7,012 nt of DNA from Candidatus Methanomethylophilaceae archaeon. GTDB taxonomy: Archaea; Thermoplasmatota; Thermoplasmata; Methanomassiliicoccales; Methanomethylophilaceae. The stretch covers positions 1-7,012 of the forward strand of contig JAFZXW010000113.1 of the NCBI GenBank assembly GCA_017616575.1, given 5' to 3'. Below, piece after piece: positions 1 to 6,511 of the stretch (positions within the stretch are counted from its first letter, which is position 1; every line of letters starts with the position of its first letter). Below the pieces are notes generated by a model. That model was not told the origin of the DNA, searched no databases, and was given only the letters and a program-made list of their open reading frames with translations. The position numbers and the translations under genes are program-made.

Positions 1-2351
1 TTCTGACGGAGAGGTGCGACGCGTTCGTGGCGCTCCTTCTCAGAATGGCAGTGAGCAAGGGGTTCGACATAAGGTCCGACGTCCCTGTTTCCAACGACCT
101 TTACTACAACATCAAAGAGCAGTTCCTTCCGCCCTTCGTGAAGAACGGAGGCAGTCCGATAAGGCTACTGCTCAAGCCGGCGTCCAGCGTCGGAGGCGGC
201 ACCGCCGTCGGCACCGGGCTGTCATGCGGCGTGGATTCGATGCATTCGGTGAAGAGGCATCTGGACTATCCCGACGAGGACTTCAGGCTGACTCACCTCT
301 GCATCAACAACGTGGGCGCATTCAACGACATATACAGGCTGGAAGGCGCCGAAAAGGTCCGCAAGGGGCTGTACGCCCGTGCGCGCAAGGCTGCCGCGGA
401 CTTGGGACTTCCGCTGGTGGAGACCGATTCCAACGTGGACGAGGCGCTGCATCAGAACCATTATTTCTCCCATAGCTTCACCTCGGCCTTCGCCATCCTG
501 TGCCTGAAGAAGCTTTGGAAGTACTACTTCTACGCCTCTTCAGGTGTGGATTACGTGACCGGTTTCTCGCTGAAGGGCCACCTTTCCTTCCCCCCTTCGC
601 GTTACGAGCTCCTTACCACCGACTGCCTCAGCACATCCAGCTTGAGGATATACATCGAGGCGCCGACGGTGTCGAGGTTCGACAAGATAGTGGAGATTTC
701 CGACTTCGTCTACGCGCAGAGGTATCTGACCTCCTGCACCACTTCGTTCGAGAACTGCTGCCGTTGCGACAAGTGCATCAGGAACATGATGACCTTGGAC
801 TCGATCGACCGTCTGGACCGTTTCGGAGAGGTCTACGACATAGGGCTTTACGAGAGGTTCAAGGACAGGTACTTGTGGTATCTGCATTCGAAGAGGGACG
901 ACAATTACTTCGAGCCCGTCTTCGAGAGGTTCGTCTCCAAGGGCGATGATGATTTCGTCAGGGTCGGGAAGGTCTTCGACGCCGCTTCGGAGTTCGATTC
1001 AGCATGGAAGAGCGGAAATCCGGCCAAGATGGCTTCCGCTTTTTCCGAGTTGCTCCCATATGCGGACGAGGGGGAGATGCATGCCGCGTTCCGTGTCGCT
1101 CGTTCGTTCAATTCCGGCAGGGGAGCCCCGAAGGACCGCGACAGCGCCGTCAGGTATTGGAAGGTGTCTGCGGATGCCCTCAGGGACGAGGTGGCCAACG
1201 GGTTCACAACGTCCAGGATCAAGCTTTTCGACCTCCTATGGTCGATGGAGGACGAGAGCCAGTATCCTGAGATGATCTCCCTGTTAGACCCCCTGCTGGA
1301 GGCGGGCGACATGTCGGCGATGGTGCGTCTGGGCCGCGCCAACAGGTTCGGTAAGGGGGTTCCGAAGGACACGGAGGCCGCTTTGTCATTGTTCAGGGCC
1401 GCCACGGACAAGGACCCGTCATGGCTTCCAGAGTTGTGCGACATGCTCCTGAGCACCGACGACGAGGAATGCTATAAAGAGGCCATGAGCAGATGTCAAG
1501 CGCGTGTCGACAGGGGCTCCAAGTACGCTTTCGGGTACATCGCCCGCATGTACCGCGACGGGAAAGGGGTCGAGAAGGATCTGCGCACCGCCGCGAGGTG
1601 GATGAGGAAGGCCGTGAACGCGAAGCTCGAATGGGCCCCTCTCGAGCTTTTCGACATATTGTGGGTGATCAACGAGCCGGAATACGACAGGGGCCTCCTG
1701 GGTCTGGCCCGCCCAGGCGCGGAGGCCGAGTCCATCCCGTTCATGGGCCGCCTCGGAAGGATGTACAGATATGGAAGGGGCGTGGACCAGGACCTTCATA
1801 TCGCGGTCAAATGGCTCTCCAAGGCGGCCGACCTGGATCCATCCTGGGCTCCCGACCTCTGCGACGCAGTCACCGAGTCCGACATGGAAGAGGCGCGCCA
1901 GGACTTGCTGGCGAGGGCATCCAGGCTGTGCGACGAGGGTTCGAGGTACGGCTACGTCTGCATGGGCCGCATGTGCCGCGACGGCACGGCCGTGGACCGC
2001 GACCCTCTTGCGGCCGCGGAGTGGTTCAGGAAGGCCGCCGACGAGGACATGGACTCCGCCGCGCTGGAGCTCTTCGACGTTCTGTGGTCTTTGGAAGACC
2101 GCGAGTACAACCGCGAGATGATGAACATCGCCTACCGGCTGGCGGATGCCGGGAACTCCGGAGCCATGGGCCGCCTAGGTAACATTTACAGGTTCGGCAG
2201 GGGGGTCCCCAAGAACCTCCTGATGGCCGAGAGATGGATGTCCAAGGCGTGCAAGAAGGAGCCGGTGAGATGGGGTAAGAGCCTCGAGGCGATCAGGGAG
2301 GCCATCGCCAAGGGACAGGATTCTCGAGGTCGGCCGTTTGGCATAACTTAA
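1..2351 (+). CDS. QueC-like PP-loop ATPase fused to Sel1-type repeats (5' end cut by the window)
   Basis: The reading frame is open to the left edge (first full codon at 3), so the GTG at 27 is not the true start. The paralogue at the window's 3' end has about 48 more residues before the matching LTERCD. Numbering from that GTG codon, residues 1-300 form an adenine-nucleotide alpha-hydrolase-like domain. It has a PP-loop SCGVDS at 66-71 (canonical SGGxDS) and a late cysteine set C237, C244, C247, C250 resembling the QueC zinc site. Residues about 333-765 are helical repeats with six Sel1 signatures (G-x-G-V-x-K-D followed by A-x-x-W-x-x-K-A) at 364, 442, 512, 583, 653 and 724. PP-loop enzymes adenylate a carboxyl or carbonyl group, often before amidation; the substrate here is unknown. 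No signal peptide can be judged because the N-terminus is missing. It ends in TAA. The enzyme class is fairly secure; the function is not. Confidence 0.85.
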   Translation, partial: LTERCDAFVALLLRMAVSKGFDIRSDVPVSNDLYYNIKEQFLPPFVKNGGSPIRLLLKPASSVGGGTAVGTGLSCGVDSMHSVKRHLDYPDEDFRLTHLCINNVGAFNDIYRLEGAEKVRKGLYARARKAAADLGLPLVETDSNVDEALHQNHYFSHSFTSAFAILCLKKLWKYYFYASSGVDYVTGFSLKGHLSFPPSRYELLTTDCLSTSSLRIYIEAPTVSRFDKIVEISDFVYAQRYLTSCTTSFENCCRCDKCIRNMMTLDSIDRLDRFGEVYDIGLYERFKDRYLWYLHSKRDDNYFEPVFERFVSKGDDDFVRVGKVFDAASEFDSAWKSGNPAKMASAFSELLPYADEGEMHAAFRVARSFNSGRGAPKDRDSAVRYWKVSADALRDEVANGFTTSRIKLFDLLWSMEDESQYPEMISLLDPLLEAGDMSAMVRLGRANRFGKGVPKDTEAALSLFRAATDKDPSWLPELCDMLLSTDDEECYKEAMSRCQARVDRGSKYAFGYIARMYRDGKGVEKDLRTAARWMRKAVNAKLEWAPLELFDILWVINEPEYDRGLLGLARPGAEAESIPFMGRLGRMYRYGRGVDQDLHIAVKWLSKAADLDPSWAPDLCDAVTESDMEEARQDLLARASRLCDEGSRYGYVCMGRMCRDGTAVDRDPLAAAEWFRKAADEDMDSAALELFDVLWSLEDREYNREMMNIAYRLADAGNSGAMGRLGNIYRFGRGVPKNLLMAERWMSKACKKEPVRWGKSLEAIREAIAKGQDSRGRPFGIT
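1023..2318 (+). repeat. Sel1-type protein repeat array, six long units
   Basis: Six copies of a Sel1-like signature recur within the first gene, spaced 78, 70, 71, 70 and 71 residues apart. This is about twice the usual 36-38 residue Sel1 unit, so each unit is probably one canonical Sel1 hairpin plus one divergent hairpin. Units alternate between an LFDxLW-type segment (seen three times) and an LCD-type segment (seen twice), giving a supra-repeat of about 141 residues. The array closes with a KK-x-x-VRW motif at residues 747-749. Sel1 arrays form solenoids that bind protein partners. The repetition is visible in the protein and is diverged at DNA level. Confidence 0.8.
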
Positions 2352-2360
2352 TAGTTGTAT
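2347..2360 (+). promoter_or_regulatory. Possible TATA box for the ATP-grasp / nucleotidyltransferase pair
   Basis: The AT-rich stretch ACTTAATAGTTGTA overlaps the stop codon of the preceding gene. It lies about 25-35 nt upstream of the ATG at 2382, the expected distance for a leaderless archaeal transcript. No Shine-Dalgarno motif precedes 2382, which fits that model. A similar TTAATAG element occurs at 6411. The call rests on position and composition only. Confidence 0.4.
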
Positions 2361-2381
2361 CGTCCTATGTTATTGCAAGTC

Positions 2382-3656
2382 ATGTCCAAATTGATGATCA
2401 TAGGTGGCAATTCGGCCACTGCAGGCGCTGTCGAGACTGCCAGGAAGATGGGCGTGGAGACGGTGGTCGTCGATGTGAATCCCCGCGCGTATGCGAAAAG
2501 GTTCGCAGACAAGTCATATGACATGGACGGGACTGACGTTCAAGCGATAGTGCAGGCAGCCCGCGAGGAAAAGGTGGACGGGGTGCTTCTCGGCGCAGTC
2601 GAGGAGCTGATGGGCTCTTACCTGAGGGTGTGCCAGGAACTCCGCCTTCCTTGCTATGCCGACAAGCGTCTTTTCGACTTGTTTTCGGACAAGCATGCGT
2701 TCAAAGAGCTTTGCATATCCAACGACGTCCCCTCGACGCAAGGGGGGCTCTATGGCATGGACGACCTGGATTCCCTCAAGGGGGAGAGGTTCCCCCTGAT
2801 CGTCAAGCCCAAGGACAGCAGCGGGTCCCGCGGGATCCGCGTGTGCTATTCCCCGGACGACCTTCCCGAGGCGTTCTCCTCGGCTTTGGCTTATTCCGAT
2901 TGCGACAAGGTCCTGGTGGAGAGGTATCTTACCGGGCAGGAGGTCGTTGCCTATTATGCCTTCCAAGACGGCAACCCGGTATTCCTAGGGGTCTGCGACC
3001 GTTACACCAACCATCAGAGGGCCTCGATGGCGCAGCTTCCGACATCGTACATATTCCCTTCCAGGTTCACCCGCGAGTTCATAGACGGCGGCGAGGACGA
3101 GATGGTTAAGGAGATGTTCCTCAGGTCCGGCGTGAGGAACGGGGTGATGTTCCTGCAGGGATTCGAGGACGGCGGCGTCCTCAGATTTTACGAGTCCGGA
3201 TACAGGCTGAACGGGGCGCAGGAGCATTACATCATAGCCGAGACTTGCGGGATAGACGCCAAAGAGATGATGGTGAGGTTTGCTTTGGGGGAAGGAATGG
3301 CCGATTTCGACCTGTCCTCGAAAGCCGATCCGTTCCTGCATGGGAAGATGGGATGCAAGCTTTCGGTGCTGATGAACCCCGGCAGGATATCCGGGTTCGT
3401 CGGCTTAGACGAGATTAAAGAGCTGGACGACGTCGTACATGTCAACCCGAGCTATCTCCCGGGCGCGGAAGTCAAAGACGTGGGGACTTTGAAGCAGATC
3501 GCTTGCAGGTTCTTCATCGTCTCGGAGACGAAGGAAAGGTTGAAGCAGTCCATAGACGACGTCAACAGGCTGTTCGACGTCCTGGATGATGACGGCCGCT
3601 CATTGCTGATGGAGCCGTTCGACACCGATCTTATATTGAAATATTATCGAGGTTAA
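2382..3656 (+). CDS. ATP-grasp ligase (carbamoyl-phosphate synthase / L-amino acid ligase-like)
   Basis: This 424-residue protein probably joins a carboxylate to an amine through an acyl-phosphate. Residues 1-100 look like the Rossmann-type pre-ATP-grasp domain, opening with MSKLMIIGGN. The ATP-grasp core follows: a lysine/glycine-rich loop with K142, K144 and S-S-G-S-R-G at 146-151, an adenine-contact VLVERY around E180, and a metal-binding segment around E271 to N277 (Y-E-S-G-Y-R-L-N-G). The C-terminal 100 residues resemble the closing domain of L-amino acid ligases. I chose ATG 2382 because the beta-strand motif begins there and a TATA-like element sits at leaderless distance. TTG 2355 and ATG 2367 remain possible and add 9 or 5 residues. 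It ends 1 nt before the next gene, indicating co-translation. The substrates cannot be read from the sequence; an amino acid or amino sugar on a glycan headgroup is a guess from context. Confidence 0.85.
   Translation: MSKLMIIGGNSATAGAVETARKMGVETVVVDVNPRAYAKRFADKSYDMDGTDVQAIVQAAREEKVDGVLLGAVEELMGSYLRVCQELRLPCYADKRLFDLFSDKHAFKELCISNDVPSTQGGLYGMDDLDSLKGERFPLIVKPKDSSGSRGIRVCYSPDDLPEAFSSALAYSDCDKVLVERYLTGQEVVAYYAFQDGNPVFLGVCDRYTNHQRASMAQLPTSYIFPSRFTREFIDGGEDEMVKEMFLRSGVRNGVMFLQGFEDGGVLRFYESGYRLNGAQEHYIIAETCGIDAKEMMVRFALGEGMADFDLSSKADPFLHGKMGCKLSVLMNPGRISGFVGLDEIKELDDVVHVNPSYLPGAEVKDVGTLKQIACRFFIVSETKERLKQSIDDVNRLFDVLDDDGRSLLMEPFDTDLILKYYRG
3649..3652 (+). promoter_or_regulatory. Ribosome binding site of the LicC-like gene
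   Basis: GAGG lies 5 nt upstream of ATG 3658, inside the last codons of the ATP-grasp gene. With the 1-nt gap between the genes, this supports the 3658 start and translational coupling. Confidence 0.55.
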
Positions 3657-3657
3657 C

Positions 3658-4404
3658 ATGAGGGCCATTCTTCTAGCAGCCGGAAAGGGGACGAGGATAA
3701 GCAGGCATTTCAAGCGTCCGAAGTGCACCTTGGAGATAGACGGCGTGCCCATCATCGAGCACACCGTGAGGATTCTGAAGAGCCGTGGGATCGATGTTTC
3801 TATAGTCCTCGGGTACGGTTGCGAGTTCATTCGCGAGGTGCTGAAGGATTACGACGTGGACTATAGTTACAACCCGTTTTATTCCGTCACCAACAGCCTA
3901 GGCTCGTTATGGGTGGGCAGAAAGCATCTTCCCGACGGGGAGGACGTGATAATCGGGAACGCTGACGTGTATTGGGAGGAGCCCCTCATAGACCGTCTCC
4001 TGGAGGATCGCAGGGATATGGTCATGGTCGTGGACCGGTCCAGGTACGAGGTGGGGGACTATTTCTTCTATGTCGAGGATGGATGCATCAAGAGATACGG
4101 AAAGGACCTGAAGATCGGAGAGAGGACCCACGAGTACGTGGGCCTGGCTAAGATATCTGCCTGCAAGGTTTCAACGTTCGCCGAGCGTCTCGAGTCCATG
4201 GTCAAGGCCGAGAAGTACGACCTGTGGTGGGAGAACGTCCTTTACGAGTACATCGACGAGGACCCGGTATACGTGGTCGACGTCTCGGACATGTTCTGGG
4301 CCGAGGTGGATTACATCCAGGACTACGACCGCATCATGGAGTACATCAGGACCGGGGACGTCTTGAGCAAGATCGACAAGAGGTTCGCGCCGCATTCCGA
4401 TTGA
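3658..4404 (+). CDS. LicC-like CTP-dependent nucleotidyltransferase
   Basis: The 248-residue length is close to bacterial LicC. The N-terminus carries the sugar-nucleotide transferase signature L-A-A-G-K-G-T-R (6-13) with P21-K22. The first metal aspartate is probably D103 in IIGNADVYW. A second acidic site is likely at D218 in the tail EVDYIQDY. Three features resemble pneumococcal LicC more than glucose-1-phosphate transferases: the YNPFYSVTNS segment at 71-80 (compare YNNFYS), the DLWWENV segment at 188-194 (compare DLYWDNM), and the IQDY tail. LicC makes CDP-choline from CTP and phosphocholine. The relative PntC uses 2-aminoethylphosphonate, so choline is not proven. The protein appears cytosolic, with no signal or membrane segment. 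Its 3' end overlaps the convergent LicD gene by 59 nt. Family membership is confident; the substrate is inferred. Confidence 0.85.
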   Translation: MRAILLAAGKGTRISRHFKRPKCTLEIDGVPIIEHTVRILKSRGIDVSIVLGYGCEFIREVLKDYDVDYSYNPFYSVTNSLGSLWVGRKHLPDGEDVIIGNADVYWEEPLIDRLLEDRRDMVMVVDRSRYEVGDYFFYVEDGCIKRYGKDLKIGERTHEYVGLAKISACKVSTFAERLESMVKAEKYDLWWENVLYEYIDEDPVYVVDVSDMFWAEVDYIQDYDRIMEYIRTGDVLSKIDKRFAPHSD

Positions 4405-6121
4405 AGCGCCCCCTGTCGATGGATTCCTCCAAATCCCGTATGGCCTTGATTCCGTTCTTTATGTTCTCCGCGGTCGCGTCGTCGATCACGAAGTGGACGC
4501 GGTCCATGGTGTTCGGCGGGAAGGACATGTAGTCGCCGTAAAGGGAGCTCAGGATCTTCTTCGGGTTGTTGGGCCCAGGGAGGGACAGAGGTCCGAACCT
4601 TACGTTTCTCAGAGGGAAGAAATCGCTGTATTCGAAGAATTTCCTGTCGATATGCCTCACGGGGTTGTCCATGGTGAGCGCGACCCCTTCCTTCTCCTCT
4701 CCCCCGAGGACGATCCTGAACTCTTTCTCCGACCTGCGGTACACGGCTTCGATGCGCGGGTCCGTCAAAGGGTTCGTGTTCTTGTCGCAGTCCTCCTGGG
4801 TGAAGGCGTCCACTTCTTTGCGCAGATTATTCATGTATGTGAGATACGCTTCCTTTCCGGTTTCGTCGGACGACCTCACGTAGTCGTAGAGAATCAGGCC
4901 AACGCGCAGGCATCCGTATCTTTTGTCTTTCATGACCAGTTGATGGGCCTTGTTGACCCCTCCGTCAAGCAGAGAGCGGTAAAGGGAATTGTTGGTCCTC
5001 AGCTGCTTGTCGTTCTTCATCAGGGTTTCAAGCTTCTCGTAGTCTTCGTGCATCATATACAGGTCCACGTCGTCGTCCCAAGGGATGAACCCTTGGTGGC
5101 GGCAGGCCCCGAGAAGCGTTCCGCACGATACGAAGTATCTGATGTCGTGGGTCTTGCAGATCTTGTCGAACATGGACAGGAACGCATAGAGGCCTTCGTG
5201 TTCGATCTTGAGGTTCTTATTGTCGACGTCGAGGCCCATGAACAGGGATTCCAGGTCTTTTTCGGACACGGAGTCGTCATTCTTGCAGGAGAAGACTATG
5301 GCATTGAGGAGCTTGGACACATTTTGAGGAGATATCAGGAGGCCCCAGCCTCCATGTCTGGAATTCAAGAGGTCCAAAAGCGTTTGACAGTCTGACCTGG
5401 CCACGCTCAGGACATCTCCAGGGCATCCTCCGGAGACGCAGTAATCGGGTTCGAATCCGGCGAAGGACGTTATAAGCCCGGCCGAGAGGCGTTCTCCGCA
5501 ATCGGACGGCAACGCCTTAAGGGATCCCAGGTCGGACTCGAACATCCCCGTCATTGAAATGGCATCGAAGGCATCCGGCCCGATGCCGTAGGCTTCCAGC
5601 ATCGATTTGCATGTGAGCTTGCTCCACCTGACGTTCTTCTTTTTCATGCCTTCCAGAAGTCCCAGGGCTTTGGAGGAATTCTTTTCCGTTCCGTATCCTT
5701 CGAGGAAGGCTTCGGCTAAACGGATTTTCAGGTATTCGGATTCTATTTCGTCGTAGTTTTCAAAAATACCTATGATGCTTTCCTTGTCGCCGGGAGAATT
5801 CCTGAGAAGCAAGAGGTCGTATAGTTTGGAGGTCCCTAGCTCGTATCCTGCGTCAGAGGCCTTCCTGGCCCATTCTATCGCCTTGTCCAGGTCATGTTCC
5901 ACCCCGTACCCGTTCTGATAGATCACGGACATGCGGACCATGGCTTCAGGGCAGGACGGGGTCGCATAAGGCTCTATGAGGCCCATGAGCCCCTCCTTCT
6001 TCTCCCTCGTCCCTTTCAGGCGTATGGCATCGAATTGTTTTATCGCATATGGGGCGCCTTCCTGATTCGGGGATTCGTCAGTGCCGTCGTCCGTAAGGTC
6101 GTCTGGTGTGGTCCGGGCCAT
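4346..6121 (-). CDS. Sel1-repeat / LicD phosphotransferase fusion protein
   Basis: The 591-residue protein has three parts. Residues 1-40 are polar and probably disordered. Residues about 45-180 hold two Sel1-like units with signature glycines at G71 and G142, 71 residues apart, closed by a KKK-N-VRW cap at 160-166. Residues about 180-305 match nothing I recognise and contain cysteines at 208, 228, 233, 245 and 279. Residues about 310-560 are a LicD domain: the core G-T-L-L-G-A-C-R-H-Q-G-F-I-P-W runs from 334 and is followed by the acidic D349-D350-D351-x-D353. Near the end are FPLRNVRF and LYGDYM, both typical of LicD. LicD enzymes move a phospho-headgroup from a CDP carrier onto a glycan. 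ATG 6121 is the first in-frame ATG after a TAG at 6170-6172 and has GGAG 5 nt upstream. The last 20 residues are Arg/Ser-rich and are encoded antisense to the LicC-like gene. There is no signal peptide or membrane helix. Confidence 0.9.
   Translation of the reverse strand: MARTTPDDLTDDGTDESPNQEGAPYAIKQFDAIRLKGTREKKEGLMGLIEPYATPSCPEAMVRMSVIYQNGYGVEHDLDKAIEWARKASDAGYELGTSKLYDLLLLRNSPGDKESIIGIFENYDEIESEYLKIRLAEAFLEGYGTEKNSSKALGLLEGMKKKNVRWSKLTCKSMLEAYGIGPDAFDAISMTGMFESDLGSLKALPSDCGERLSAGLITSFAGFEPDYCVSGGCPGDVLSVARSDCQTLLDLLNSRHGGWGLLISPQNVSKLLNAIVFSCKNDDSVSEKDLESLFMGLDVDNKNLKIEHEGLYAFLSMFDKICKTHDIRYFVSCGTLLGACRHQGFIPWDDDVDLYMMHEDYEKLETLMKNDKQLRTNNSLYRSLLDGGVNKAHQLVMKDKRYGCLRVGLILYDYVRSSDETGKEAYLTYMNNLRKEVDAFTQEDCDKNTNPLTDPRIEAVYRRSEKEFRIVLGGEEKEGVALTMDNPVRHIDRKFFEYSDFFPLRNVRFGPLSLPGPNNPKKILSSLYGDYMSFPPNTMDRVHFVIDDATAENIKNGIKAIRDLEESIDRGRFNRNAARTSCRSCSRRPRS
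5582..5989 (-). repeat. Sel1-type protein repeats in the LicD fusion
   Basis: Two units have a signature spacing of 71 residues, the same period as in the QueC-like protein. The linker segment KLYDLLLL matches the KLFDLLW segment there, and both arrays end with a basic KK...VRW cap. The match implies a common ancestral array grafted onto two different enzymes. Confidence 0.7.
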
Positions 6122-6126
6122 GGGAA

Positions 6127-6130
6127 CTCC
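6127..6130 (-). promoter_or_regulatory. Ribosome binding site of the LicD fusion gene
   Basis: On the minus strand GGAG lies 5 nt before ATG 6121. It supports this start, which has no other in-frame ATG between it and the upstream TAG. Confidence 0.55.
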
Positions 6131-6153
6131 TGCCGTGGCGTCCAGCGAATCGT

Positions 6154-6168
6154 CGTTTATTATGTTAT
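6154..6168 (-). promoter_or_regulatory. Likely TATA box for the LicD fusion gene
   Basis: Read on the minus strand, an AT-rich block (ATAACATAATAAAC) is centred about 40 nt upstream of ATG 6121. That would place a transcript start near 6135 with a short leader containing the GGAG. It stands out against GC-richer flanks. No experimental support is available. Confidence 0.45.
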
Positions 6169-6404
6169 CCTATGTGGCAGGCGCGTTCAGGACTGCTTGA
6201 ACTGATTTCATTGGGGAGACGCGAAGGGAAGCACCCGTCTCGTCGGCGGAGAGTCTTGTGGAATCAGAATCAGGAAATGTTTTGGCACGGTTCGATGAAA
6301 CCGTCAGGGATCGCCCCTTCATTATCGAAAATCGCAACATGTCGCCTGAACACGCCTTTGTTGCAGTTTTATCCTCAAATACAGGAAACGGATGCTAAAG
6401 TAGG

Positions 6405-6424
6405 ATTATTTTAATAGATTATAC
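6405..6424 (+). promoter_or_regulatory. Likely TATA box for the rightward paralogue
   Basis: ATTATTTTAATAGATTATA is the most AT-rich stretch in the intergenic region. It shares TTAATAG with the element at 2348, and in both an ATG follows 12-13 nt later (6431 and 2367). A transcript starting about 25 nt downstream of the box would begin near 6440, upstream of the ATGs at 6485 and 6512. Confidence 0.45.
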
Positions 6425-6511
6425 CTCGGTATGACTTCGGTTAAATCTGCCGATTCACAGGGGAGGTTCGGCGCAGGTCGCGTCATGGGGGTACGAGCAC
6501 GTCAAGGGCCG

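Larger units (their letters stand above)
6122..6511. other. Divergent intergenic region, no convincing gene
   Basis: About 390 nt separate the LicD fusion gene from the rightward paralogue. I see TATA-like elements for both directions and no tRNA, CRISPR or strong terminator. The longest open frames are about 50-100 codons and show no recognisable motif. One minus-strand frame (ATG 6340 or 6322, ending at TAG 6170-6172) is in phase with the LicD fusion. A 53-codon plus frame (6431-6592) overlaps the paralogue out of phase. The region is more AT-rich at its right end than the genes around it. Confidence 0.6.

Noticed and set aside
27..29. GTG as the start of the first gene
   Set aside because: The frame is open to the left edge and the upstream residues LTERCDAF match the paralogue at 6667, so coding begins before the window.
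905..1456. Minus-strand 183-codon open frame
   Set aside because: It is a shadow of the Sel1 region of the first gene, with low-complexity Ser/Arg composition and no motif.
2355..2357. TTG as the start of the ATP-grasp gene
   Set aside because: It falls in the TATA-like element; ATG 2382 begins right at the first beta-strand of the domain.
4493..5395. Plus-strand 300-codon open frame
   Set aside because: It lies entirely antisense to the LicD fusion and shows no motif; the minus strand has clear LicD conservation.
6216..6241. Hairpin GAGACG ... CGTCTC as a terminator or regulatory RNA
   Set aside because: The stem is only 6 bp with a 14-nt loop and has no T-tract; this is expected by chance in GC-rich sequence.
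6106..6414. Plus-strand 102-codon frame in the intergenic region
   Set aside because: Its composition is unlike the real genes, it overlaps the LicD start and promoter, and no motif or ribosome site is visible.
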